Assembly (NCBI RefSeq): GCF_027887165.1
Contig: NC_077227.1
Location: forward strand, 81,361,430-81,425,429
Length of the DNA: 64,000 bases
Reading direction: 5' to 3'
Origin: Monodelphis domestica
Lineage: Eukaryota; Chordata; Mammalia; Didelphimorphia; Didelphidae
A program made the position numbers and the translations under genes. The notes under the pieces are model-generated. The model saw only the letters and a list, made by a program, of their open reading frames with translations, made no database searches and was not told the origin of the DNA. Position 1 is the stretch's first letter. Each line of letters starts with the position of its first letter. Below, one piece after another: positions 32,291-43,309 of the stretch.

Positions 32291-33200
32291 GTAGTTTTAC
32301 TTTATTGAATACCTTTTGATTTCTCTTCCCCATTTATCAAATTTTCTAATCACTCTGATTTTTTCATCAGGATTGCTTAAAAGTCTTCTTTTTCATTGAA
32401 TGTCCATATCTCCCCCTGAAGGATTATATTCAGTTTTGCAAGGTAGATGATTTTTAGTTTTAAATCTAGATCCTTTATCCACCAGAATATTATATTACAA
32501 ACCTTCTAGTGCTTTTTAATGTAGAAGTTGCTACATTTTCTGTTATCCTGACCATGGTTCTATGATTTTCAAATGGTTTCTTTTTCACTACTTGCAATAT
32601 TTTCTCCTTGACTTGGGGTTCCGGAATTTAGCTATAACATTCCTGAGAGTTTCCAATATGGGATTTCATTCAGGAAGCATTTGGTAGATTTTTTCAATTT
32701 TTATTTTATAATTTCATGAAAGATGATATCTAGGCTCTTTTTTTTGAACACACGACTTTCAGGCAGTCCAATAAGTCCAATAATTCTTGAATTATCTCTC
32801 CTGAATTTTCATTCCAAGACAGCTGATTTTCCAATAAGATTATTTCACAATTTCTTCTATTTTTCGTTCTTTTGACTTTGTTTGATTGTTTCCTAATGTT
32901 ATTAGTTATTAGCATTCACTTGCTCAATTCTAGTTTTTAAGGAGTATTTTCTTCAGTTAGCTTTTGAACCTCCTTCATTTGGCCAATTCTACTTTTAAAA
33001 TTCTTTTCCTCATTGAATTTTTGTACCTCTTTTTCTATGTGGCCAATACTAATACTGCCTTTGAAAAAGTTCTTCTCTTCAGTGAATTTTTGTATATCTT
33101 TTTCCATTGGGTCAATTCTGCCTTTTTTAAAAGTTCTCTTTAATGGATTTATGTGCCTCTTTTACTCTGGAGTCTCTGGACACTGACCCCTGGGAGTAGT
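32290..33200 (-). mobile_element. L1 ORF1-like/HAL1-like coiled-coil region, antisense
   Basis: On the minus strand fragments read as Lys/Glu heptads followed by an IIGLIGLPES-type block, like the coiled coil and following segment of L1 ORF1 proteins. 60-69-bp units repeat (GGCCAATTCT at 32981, GGCCAATACT at 33041, GGTCAATTCT at 33110). Stops throughout. It directly adjoins 3'-UTR-like sequence with no ORF2 between, as in HAL1 half-elements. That assignment is tentative. Confidence 0.45.
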
Positions 33201-33399
33201 ACCATGTTAGATGATGACTCCAAGGAAAAAAAGAATTTGGGAAACCTATATACCATTTGGGGGCAGTCCAGGGGCAGGGAAAGATGATTTACATTACTAT
33301 AGCTACAAAGAAAATGGGAATGATCAAAATACACTAAAAGGATACAATCAAGTTTGGGAAAGGAATTATAGCTAGAGGTTAGGGTGTAAGAGAAGGGGC

Positions 33400-34095
33400 T
33401 GCTTACATACTAAAGGGTGGTTCCTGCCCATGTGTGGCTCTTCTTGAGAAAGGGTCTCTGATACAATAGGGGAGACTACCTAAAACAAAGAGGGTCCTTA
33501 ACATATGCTTAGTCCCACCTAACTAGAATTGTCATTCACCTGAGGGTCTGCCACTGAGTCTGAAACTACTAGCTTGGGATTCCCTTTAGGGTGGATTCTC
33601 ATGGGAACAAGTACAAACTTTGAGGTCTCCAACCTACAAGCTAGTCCTGAAACTTGGGGTTCACCAGATCCCACTACGTCACAAGTTTGGGATTTCTAGA
33701 TTCCATGTTGACACTTCCAAGGTGATAATGTTTAAAGAGAAGTGTGTTTAATATTCTCCCAATCTGTATTTTGTTCCATTGACAACTATAAGTATTCTTT
33801 TCAATGTTGAAACTGTGACCAGGGTCCCCTGGTCCCCTGTAACCTCAAGGACTGGTACTTGCTAGTGCTCCTCCTCCTTTTGAATCTGTGACCACAGATT
33901 GTGACCTGGATCTGTGTATGTGCAATGTAACAATAGTCTTTCATCCAGAGCCAGCAGAGGTTCTCCTGCAATCTTCTGAGCAGTTGTCCCACTGTGGCTG
34001 AGAACTCAGGAAGGCTTTGCTGCTGGTTGAGCCACCCAAGGCCTATTGCTGTAATGGGGTCTATATCTTTCTTCCCATCCTTCTAAGTTGTTTTA
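33400..34095 (-). mobile_element. Probable 5' UTR of the same antisense LINE
   Basis: GC-richer stretch with blocks such as GAGGGTCTGCCACTGAGTCTG and TGTGACCAGGGTCCCCTGG, next to the ORF1-like region. Assignment rests on position. 33180-33400 may be a separate insertion. Confidence 0.35.
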
Positions 34096-34251
34096 GGCAG
34101 AACAATTAGCAATCATGATATCAGACAAAGCTAAAGTAAAAATTCAGGAGGAAATAGATAGTAAAACCATATTAGTGGGGGACCTCGAACTTCCCCTATC
34201 AGAACTAGATAAATTAAACCAAAAAATAAATAAGAAAGAAGTAAGGAAAGT

Positions 34252-35237
34252 TGCTAGAGGTCATCATACTCCAACCAGTTGACAAAGTCATGGTCTGAGG
34301 AAACGAGGTCTGCAAAGCAGACCCCAGAATGAGGGTCTCCCACTGATCCCCCTCTATGACTTCTCTCTCCAAATTTTCCCCACTAACGGATTTGTCATGA
34401 TTATTATTCTCTCCCCAATACAGGAGAAATAATATGAGAGCAAATACTTATAGGATCAATAAATATATACACCCTACTTTAAGCACCCTATGTTATTACC
34501 CCCCCCAAAAGATTGCAATTACAGAATTAAAGCCCAAAGATTACTACCTATGACCCCACCTTTTTCAAGCACAAGACATGTTCTAAAGCCTACTATAAAC
34601 ACCGGCCAAAAGCTTGAGTACTATAATGAATCTTTTCCTACAGTTACCACACTCCAATGAATTTGTTGGAACAGAAGCCAAGCAGCATTGCTAGGCACTT
34701 CAAAGCAACACAAGAAAAACAGAACTTGTAAATTGAGGAAAACTCCAAAACTGATCTGCTTTAAGTCCTCACACCTAGATACAAAGTTGTTTTGTTGTTC
34801 ATCTCCCAAGCAATTATGATTGATAGTGAAAGCATACCAAAAGCACACTGATCCTCTCAGCAAGTCAAGGGGTACTAAACTACAAATGGCTTTATTCCAT
34901 TAATCATATCTATCACAGAGTGTTGTAGAAACCTAGTAAATGATCACAGAATTCTTTGTTGTAGTAACATCACAAGAGTGTCGTTTAGGTGATTTGATAA
35001 TATCCAATCAAATTGTAGAATGTCACAAAAATAGAAGATTGATTGTGTGTCAAAGAAGCATGTACCAAAAAACCTATATAATAAACGAACCACAATACTA
35101 TGGCAGAGCACTGTGTGTAATGCCTGCATACGTGCATTGAATGCACAATGTGTCTCACTTCCTTATTCCGACTGTGATGTCATATCTGGGTAGAGAGACC
35201 TTGGATCCTCAGAGGGACCGCTGGATGAACTCCTAAA
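34252..35237 (+). mobile_element. 986-bp LTR-like insertion in L1-B
   Basis: TGCTAGAGGTCATC.. to ..GAACTCCTAAA, flanked by GAAAGT at 34246-34251 and 35238-35243. It separates two adjacent blocks of L1 endonuclease sequence. A TATATAATAAAC box occurs near 35075. The 3' end lacks the usual CA. No coding motif recognised; orientation is a guess. Confidence 0.6.
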
Positions 35238-35368
35238 GAAAGTGAATGAAAAGTTAGAAAAATTAGAGTTAATAGATATCTGGAGAAAACTGAATAGGGA
35301 TAAAAAGGAATATACCTTCTTTTCAGCAGCACATGGAAAATATACAAAGACTGATCATGTACTAGGGC

Positions 35369-36878
35369 AGTGATGGGGAACCTTTTAGAGATGGAATGCC
35401 AGGCCCCATCCCCATCCCACCCCCCAGACCAAGTCCTTTGCCCATACCCCTCAGAAACCACATTCTATATCCCTCACTCCACTGAGTGCCAGGCACACCC
35501 TGCATCCCCCACATTATTCTACCCAGGGGAGGGAAGAAGCACTCTCACTGGACTGCTGGGCAGGGTGGTGGGTGAAGTAGTCAAGCTTAGGGAGAGGAAG
35601 AGGCAAGGGGTATAAGCACTCTGCTTCCCTCTAGTTATGTGCCTGACTGTGAGCTATGATCCCCTCAAACCTAGATCTTCTCAAATCTGTGTGAAGTTGA
35701 AATTGAGGGGACTTTGAAAATTTCAAAGTATACCCTATTTAGCCACTATTCAAGGAATGGGGAAGCCATTTTAAATGCAATGCTTTATTGAGAGAGAGAG
35801 AGAAAAAGAAAAAGGGAGCCAGAAAAAAAAAGCCCCAGCTTATAGGAAAACCTCTTATTTATAGGAAAATATAAAGGTTAAATGATATCATCCTGACACA
35901 TTCACTCTATCACATTCCAGCCTTCCTGAAGGGGGCATACTCCAAATTGATCTTTTTAGCAAATGGTCAATGGTTTGAAGTCAGGTTTATGATACATTTT
36001 GAATGTAGGGCTGATTGGGAGATTGCTATCTCTAACAAGCCACTATTGTAGTTTCCAGAGCTTCTAGCCCACCTGTTCTCCCTCAGGCAGACACCCCTTT
36101 GAAAGCTTATTGAGCAAGCTGGGCTATTAAAAGGTGTAGAGACAAAGAATGCAAATTAAAGCAGCCCAAGATTGCTTGTGAAAGAAACTAGGGAAGGGAG
36201 CTATAGAACTGCAAAGAGGCTATTAGCTTAGCCTCTGGCTCATAAAACTTATTCCCTAAAGGCATATCCCAAAATCCCCAAAATACTTTGTGTAGATCTT
36301 AAGATATTGGTTGCTTCTGATAGTAAAGACATAAGTTGCTTCTGTCTCATTCAGGCCAAAAGTAATTAAGAGGCCATTGTATTCTGAATGGGTTCAGTCA
36401 GTCTTGTCCTGCAAGGGATGCTGTCTTGAAGAGACCTATTTACTAACTCCTACTGGGATCCTAAGTATATTAATTTTGGAGATATTAATATTGATAATAT
36501 ATTTGAGAATAACACACAAATTTCTCAATCTACACAAACCTGACCACAGGAATCAGCTTTACCACAGACTTTTAAACTCTGCTATCTGCACCTATGCTAC
36601 ATTGTGACCCACCCACCTTAAGCACTCCCATTGGACTTCTGGGTATGTGTGTGTGTGTGTGTGTGTGTATGATGTATTCAGGCTTGGGGAGAGGGGGAAG
36701 GAATCAGTCTAGCTGCTCCTCCATCCAGCTTTCTAGTTAGGAACTCTGGTGAACTCTGTGCTACAGGGACAGGTGCATTGGGTCCTTGGAGCACTGGCTC
36801 CTTGATGTGTGCCCACAGAGAGGTCTGTCTGTGTGTGTCACCCCTGGCATGCATGCCATAGGTTTACCATCATGGAAC
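35369..36878 (-). mobile_element. hAT transposon inserted in L1-B
   Basis: The 8-bp TSD ACTAGGGC is at 35361-35368 and 36879-36886. Left end AGTGATGGGGAACCTTTT; complement of right end TCCATGATGGTAAACCTATG. These are the same two ends as the element at 13147-13954 but in the reverse order. It has no transposase sequence and is itself split by LTR-like DNA (about 35640-36604). (GT)n at 36642-36668. Confidence 0.85.
35640..36604 (-). mobile_element. Probable LTR inside the hAT element
   Basis: On the minus strand it begins TGTAGCATAGGTGCAG and has AATAAAGCATTGC near 35780. Possible 5-bp flanks TTATG and TTGTG differ by one base. Both boundaries are uncertain. Confidence 0.45.
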
Positions 36879-37480
36879 TAGGGCATAAAAAAAATCACAA
36901 AAAAATGCAGAAAAGCAGAAATGAAATGTGACTTTTTCAGATCATAACACAATACATTTTTCAATTAATAAGGGTTTATGGAGAGGCAAATTTAAAATTA
37001 ATTGGAAATTAAATAATTGGATTCTTCAAAAACGGTGAGTCAAAGAACAAATAATATAAACAATTACTGTTTTTTTTAAGAGAATGACAATGAGGAGACA
37101 ACATATCAAAATCTACAGAATACAGCCAAAGCAGTACTTAGGGGAAAATGTATATCCTTAACTGCCTATATCAACAAAATAGAGAGGGAAGGATAAATGA
37201 ATTTGACTTGCACCTTACAAAATTAGAAAGAGAACAAATTTAAAATGCCCAGTTAAAAACTAAATTGGAAATTTTAAAAATTAATGGAGAAATTAATAAT
37301 ATAGAAGTTAAAAGAACTATTGAACTAATAATTAAGACTATGAGCTGGTACTTTGAAAAAACAAATAAATTAGATACTGATTAATCAAATAAAAAAGAAA
37401 GAAGAGAATCAAATAGACAGTATCAAAAATGAAAGCAACAATCTTCTAATGAAGGGAAAATGAAGTGTAAGTATTAAATT

Positions 37481-37797
37481 AATATAACTACCCAGTTATT
37501 AAGTATATAAATTTTATTAATAGAAGGGGTAGATAAGACTAAAGTTAAATCTCGCTGCCTTACTCTCAGATCTCAAACCACATATGCCTATCTTTCATTA
37601 AGTTCTTCATCTCCCTCCCTACCTGCCTGCTCTCTCCCCACATTCATTCAAAAGCCCCCAAAAGACCTGCTGCCTCCCTTTTATTGACATATAATCTGTA
37701 ATGGACGCAAACCTGACATAACTGTGTTATGTGAGGAATGTTGATGGACAGATCAGGCTATGCAGGAGGGGGAGGGGATATAGAAGGCAATTATTAA
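37481..37797 (-). mobile_element. Short LTR-like insertion in L1-B
   Basis: About 315 bp separates two L1 blocks. On the minus strand it reads TGCCTTCTATATCCCC.. with AATAAAAGGG, to ..GGTAGTTATA. Flanks ATTAA and ATTAT match 4 of 5. Tentative. Confidence 0.4.
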
Positions 37798-38420
37798 AAG
37801 CTAATTTGCCCAAATATAGGGCAACAAACATGACAATCTAGGTGAAATGAGCCTAGATTAACAAAAGAGGAAATAAAATACTTAAGTAATTCCATTTCAG
37901 GAAAAAAAAATTGAAAAAGCCATCAAGGAACTCCATAAAAAAAATCCTCAGAGTAGATCAATGGAATAGACTAAAGATAAATGGCCTCAGCAAGATAGTG
38001 TCTTATCCCAGCTTTTAGGACAAGAATTCATTGGCAAAAACTTCTGGAAAAAACTGGAAAACAGTATGGGAAAAATGAGGTTTAGATCAACATCTCATAT
38101 CCTATACTGAGATAAATTCAAAATGGGTAAATGACTTAAATATAGAGAGTAAAATCATAAGTAAATTAGGTGAACATAGAATACTACACCTGTCAGATCT
38201 GTGGGAAAGGAAGGAATTTTAAGACCAAGGAAGAGATAGAGAACATTACAAAATGAGAAATGAATTATTTTGATTATATAAAATTTAAAAAGGTTTTATA
38301 CAAACAAAACAAATGCAATCAGAATTAGAAGGAAAGCAACAAACTGGGGAGGGGGGGAACTTTATAACAAAACTCTCAGACAAATGTCTAATTTCCCAAA
38401 TATATAAAGAACTAAGTCAA

Positions 38421-38620
38421 GGGGGCATCTGGGTAGCTCAGTGGATTGAGAGCTAGGCCTAGAGACAGGAGGTTCTAGGTTCAAATCTGGCCTCATACAC
38501 TTCCCAGTTGTGTGACTCTGGGCAAATCACTTGACCCCCATTGCCTAGCCCTTACCACTCTTCTGCCTTGGAGCCAATACACAGTATTGATTCCAAGATG
38601 GAAGGTAAGGGTTTTAAAAA
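38421..38620 (+). mobile_element. SINE family A
   Basis: Full-length copy, 15-bp TSD AAAGAACTAAGTCAA at 38406-38420 and 38621-38635. Confidence 0.95.
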
Positions 38621-39507
38621 AAAGAACTAAGTCAAATTTACAAAAAATTCAAGCCATTCCCCAATTGACAAAAGGTCAAGGAATATGAATAGGTAGTTTT
38701 CATATGAAGAAATCAAAACCATCAAAGATCACATGAAAAAGTGTTCTAAATCCCTCTTGATTAGAGAAATTCAAATAAAAACAACTCTGAGGTACCACCT
38801 CACACCTAGAAGATTGGCCAATTTGGCAGCAAAGGAAAATGACAAAAATTGGAGAGGATGGCAAAATTGGGACATTAATGCATTGCAAGTAGAATTGTGA
38901 ATTAATCCAACCATTCTGGAGAGCAATTTGGAATTATACCCAAAGAGCATTAAAAGACTGCGTGCCTTTTGATCTGGCCATACCACTGCTGGATTTGTAC
39001 CTCAAAGAGATAATAAGGAAAAAAAGACTTGTACAAAAGTATTTATAGTTTTGCTTTTTGTGGTGGAAAAAATTGGAAAATGAGGGGGTGTCCCTTGATT
39101 GGGAAATGGATAAACAAATTATGGTATTTGACAGTGATGGAATACTATTGTGCTGAAAGGAATAATGAATTGGAGGATTTCCATGTGAATTGGAAAGACC
39201 TCCAGGAATAGATGCAGAGTGAAAGGAACACAACCAGGATGACATTGTACACAGAAACTGAAATACTGTGGCATAATCAAATGTAATGGACTTTTCTACT
39301 AATAGCAATGCAGTGACCCATTAAAATATTGAGGAACTTATGAGAAAGAATGCTATACACATCCAAAGAAAGAACTGTGGGAGAAGAAACACAGAAAAAA
39401 ATCTTATGTTTGATCATAAGGTTGGATTGGATGGGGATATGATTGGATATCAGCTTTAAAAGATCACTCTATTGCAAATATGAATAATATGGAAATAGGT
39501 TTTCAAC

Positions 39508-39510
<3 letters not shown>

Positions 39511-39556
<46 letters not shown>
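39511..39556. repeat. (TA)23 microsatellite
   Basis: Uninterrupted TA dinucleotides in the 3' UTR of the inner L1; the homologous site in other copies has only a short AT-rich spot. Confidence 0.97.
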
Positions 39557-39557
<1 letters not shown>

Positions 39558-40072
39558 CCCAGTGGAATAACTTTTTCAGCTCTGGGAGGGGAAGGGATAA
39601 GGGAAGGGGGTATCATGAATCTTGTCACCATGGAAAAATAATCTTAATTAAATTTTTTAAAAAAGAAAAAAAAATCCCCACAGCCAGATGGATTCACAAG
39701 TGAATTCTATCAAACATTTAAAGAACATAATTCCAATACCACACAAACCATTTGACAAAATAAGCAAAGAAGGAGTCTTCCAAATTCTTTTTATGACACA
39801 AATTTGGTACTGATTCCCAAGCCAAGAAGACCAAAAACAGAGAAAGAAAACTACAGGCCAATCTCCTTAATGAACATAGATGCAAAAATCTTAAATAAAA
39901 TACTAGCAAAGATACTACAGCAAGTTATCACAAGGATTATTCATTATGACCAAATGGGACTTATACCAGATATGTAAGGTTGGTTAAACATTAGGAAAGC
40001 CATCCACTTAATTGACCATGCCAATAACCAAACTTACAGAAATCACATGTATATCTCAATAAATGCAGAAAA

Positions 40073-40660
40073 GAGAGATAGTTGGAAAAGTGATACATTA
40101 ACTTTTAACAAATCACTTGATTAACATTCTATATTTTTGTATTGTGATTACAGACAGAATACAAGATAAATGATTTCATCACAGGTGGCTTATTTAGGGA
40201 GTTTCTGAGTTACTGATTTGTGTAACTGAGTCACTGAAGCAAATTGAAGCTTAGTGTACCTGTACTGTACCTGTATGTATTATATGGGCCTTGATGATTG
40301 ATTTGTGTGCTGGCTTCATGAGAAAGTTTTGGGCGTGGCCTGTAGCCGCGGTTTTTCTGGGAATTATGTACCTAAATAAAAGTTAACCCATGATAGTCTT
40401 TTGGGGATTGGGTTTAAGGGTCTGATCTTTTGGTGATGTTCTAGAGAATTAGAGTACAGGTGTTTTGCTCTTGCATTATTTCTTTTGAGACTGGGGGAAC
40501 AATAATCATGCCAATTCATAGGTAAGGGGAATTGATGAAAGAGGTCATGTAAAAGTGATAAAGTGGGCAGTCACATATTGCCAAGGACCACTCTGTGGTC
40601 TCTCCAGCTACCACGTGTGACTCTGTCAAGGCGTCGTGGTCTGATGGCCCCCCAACATCT
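40073..40660 (+). mobile_element. ERV LTR-like sequence X
   Basis: Breaks L1-B after GCAGAAAA. Contains AATAAAAGTTAACCC near 40375-40390 (poly(A)-type) and a GGGCGTGGCC segment. It is followed by leader-like sequence to about 40660. Boundaries not defined. Confidence 0.45.
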
Positions 40661-41156
40661 TACTTTATGGTGCAGATAAAGGTGTAATCTCCTGATTGAA
40701 CAATGAAGGTATTTAGTTCTTACTTTATAGTGAAGCTAGAACTTTAAGCTAAGTCTATTTCAAGATCTTACTACAAAAAGGTGTTAAGTAACTATAAAGG
40801 GTAAATTAATCACAAAAAGGTTAAGTAACTAACAAAAGGTGAACTTAACAAAAAAGTGTTAAGTAACTCAAAAGATATAATCTAATCAAAGAAGATGAGA
40901 ATTAAAGAATGGGCAGTCCTGGAGGAAAGCCTCTGATGTGATTGGTAGATGTGAAAATTTAGAGGAGGGGAGACAAGAGTAAAAGGTCTATATATTTGGC
41001 TCACTTCCTCTCTCCAGGATCTTTGGTGGAAGAGAGGTGGCTGGTGGCAGTGTGCTGGGTCTTTCGGCATCTTGGTGTGGCTATAGCTATTTTCCAATTC
41101 AGTGGTGAGTTTCTGGCTGAGTTTTTCCTCTTTTATTTTCCAAACTTTATCCTCTT
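40661..41156 (+). mobile_element. ERV LTR Y with tandem repeats
   Basis: TGGTGCAGATAAAGG.. CTGATTGAACAATGAAGGTA matches the start of the antisense LTR ending at 7719. 20-bp repeats at 40773-40870 and the CCAAT/TATA core at 40931-40999 follow in the same order. L1 3' sequence resumes at 41157. Confidence 0.65.
40773..40870 (+). repeat. Degenerate ~20-bp tandem repeats in LTR Y
   Basis: About four units of the type CAAAAAGGTGTTAAGTAACT, the complement of the units at 7490-7578. Confidence 0.75.
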
Positions 41157-42228
41157 AGAAAATGAGGAGGTGTCCATTGAATAGGGAATGACTAAACAAA
41201 TTGCGGTACATGATGGTGATGGAATACTGTTGTGCTAAAACGAATGATGAACTGCTTGATTTCTATATGAACTGGAAAGACCTCCATGAACTTGTAATAT
41301 TGAAAAATTTATATTATACCAAATGTAATATGCTAAATGTAATATTTAGAAATTGGTTTAGAAATATAATATTAGTTTTTTAAAAATATTATTGTTGTCA
41401 ACATTTATAAAAATAATCCTTAAGTCACAAGGATGATAGTAGTTTTTAACAATTTAATTTTAATATATAATCTAAGAAAGAAATAAGGAGGGAAGGAAAT
41501 TTTTAAAAATTATTTCCTAGCTTACTACCCTAGTCTTACCAGCCCATGAGAGTGTCTTCTGCCCTAGCCACCAACACTGGATCACAGAAAGACCCCCTGC
41601 CAAAGACCTCCAGAGAAGAGCCCAGTCTCCTCTAAGATCTCATTTTTATAGTCCTCCACTTCCTGTCCTTTTCCTCTGCACTGGTCTACCACATCTCAGG
41701 AACCAATCAAAGTTTCTCTGACCCGGACACATAACCCGTAGTTCCTGGTTGCTATGGGCTGGCTCCAATGAGCAGAAAGTTCAGGATCCTGGGAGGAAGG
41801 GGTTCCCTTTACAAAAACTGATGCAGAGTGAAATGACCAGAAGCAGGAGAACATTTGTACACAGTAAATGAAACATTGTGGAATGATCAAATGTAATAGA
41901 TTCTACTACTCATAGCAATGCAATGATCAAGAACAATCCTGTGGACTTATGAAAAAGAATTATATCTGCATCTAGAGAAGGAACTATGGCTGTGGAAGTG
42001 CAGAAGAAAAACATGATTTATCACTTGTTTATATGGGTAAATGATTTGGGGTTGTTATTTTTAAAAAATGACTCTATTACAAATATGAATAACATGGAAA
42101 TAGATTTTGAATAATAAGACATGTATAAATTAGTGGAACTGCTTGTCAGCTTTGTAAGCAAGGAGAGAAGAAAAGAGGGAGAGAATATGAATCATGGAAA
42201 ATTATTATAAAAAATAAATAATGTTGAA
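41157..42228 (+). mobile_element. L1 3' end split by an LTR
   Basis: AAAATGAGGAGGTGTCCATTG.. CCATGAACT (41157-41292), then from ACTGATGCAGAGTG (about 41817) to the A-rich end at 42228. The intervening LTR is 41293-41814. It may be the continuation of L1-B after a deletion, or a separate copy. Confidence 0.85.
41293..41814 (-). mobile_element. Solo LTR, antisense, in L1 3' end
   Basis: On the minus strand it begins TGTAAAGGGAACCCC and ends ..CAATATTACA. Flanks GAACT and AAACT differ by one base. CCAAT-type GATTGGTTCC lies near 41700. The end region is very AT-rich. Confidence 0.7.
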
Positions 42229-43309
42229 AAAATAAAAAATGCTATTGAATTTTTAAAAATATATTGATATAAGTTTCTTGTTTGGATTCTTGTGGATTTA
42301 CCACAATGTAATTCCCTGGTTTATCCTTTTTTAAGCTTTGAATATTTGGTTTTCTTTTGTGTGATGGCATGTGCTCAATTCCTCTTTTTTTTTCTTGTTT
42401 AATTCATTCATGCTAATTTTTTACAGCCTGTTTTATTCTGTGTATTTCTTTGTTTTTCTAAATATGTTGCAAGTCATATTGCAGTGTTTTGTTTCTTATC
42501 TAATCTCATACTTTTTCTTTTTTTGTATTATTTAATCGAATTCACATTTTAAAATTATGAGTTAGATTTTAAATTTTCTTATATTTGTCTCTAATTTTCT
42601 TTTCTCTTAGGATTTTTCTTTCTTCCTCCACAAACACAGTACTTTGTCTCCTCAGTTGCTTTAGTTTGATCTATAATGAGCTGTTCTCATCAAATTTCTT
42701 TTCTTTATCCATAACCCTTCTCTTCTCCTCCTATTTGTTACCCCTTTTCCTAATTTTAGAGTTTGGATTAATTTTTTGATTCATTTTTCCTTCTTCTTTG
42801 TATATAGTAATTTGATTTTTTTCCCATCCCCCCCCCCTTTTCCCCTTCTCAATTCAAGTAGAATTCCCCTTCCTCTACATTTTCCAACTTATTTTGTTTG
42901 TTTTTTAAATTTAATTTCTTTACTTTTTAGTTATTTAGTCCTTTAGTTTCTATATTCCTTATGAAATTAAAGCTTATAAGATATCAATTTTGAGTTCCCT
43001 CTTATAAACAGTTTAGATGCTATTGCCTTTTAGATCTTGCCCCTCTAGCTTCCTTTTTCTCTTGAGCTGAATTTTTAGAGATATAAATACTAATTCCTGA
43101 AATTCTAGGAAAGCTTAAATATCTCTTTCTTTTTGAACAGATAACAATATCGAACAATGACAACAAAATTGTTATTGAAATTTTAAAATTTGTTTTGGAG
43201 TTTGTAACATAGGATTTTGTTTCTGGAGGCAATTTATGGGTTCTTTCAACATATACTTTATTTTCTCTGTTTAGAAGTTGTAAACCTTAAAATTTCTCAG
43301 ACTTATGAA
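42229..43309. other. T-rich intergenic DNA, no gene recognised
   Basis: Long T- and CT-rich runs on plus; possibly antisense LINE, but no diagnostic block. A C-run is at 42830-42838. Confidence 0.4.

Larger units (their letters stand above)
37951..39670 (+). mobile_element. Inner 5'-truncated L1 in L1-B
   Basis: It starts in late ORF2 (GAGTAGATCAATGGAATAGAC) and runs to an A-rich 3' end. The TSD is AAAATCCTCA (37941-37950) versus AAAATCCCCA (39671-39680). It contains a SINE (38421-38620) and a (TA)n array in its 3' UTR. Confidence 0.9.
34110..40072 (+). mobile_element. Outer L1-B, ORF2 pieces spread over 6 kb
   Basis: Endonuclease-region sequence 34110-34251 continues at 35238-35368, then 36879-37480, then 37800-37950 and 39681-40072 (RT start: [11 protein letters not shown] near 39863-39895). 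The pieces join in L1 order when later insertions are removed: an LTR (34252-35237), a hAT (35369-36878), a small LTR-like insert (about 37481-37795) and an inner L1 (37951-39670). Past 40072 an LTR block interrupts. No intact frame. Confidence 0.88.
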
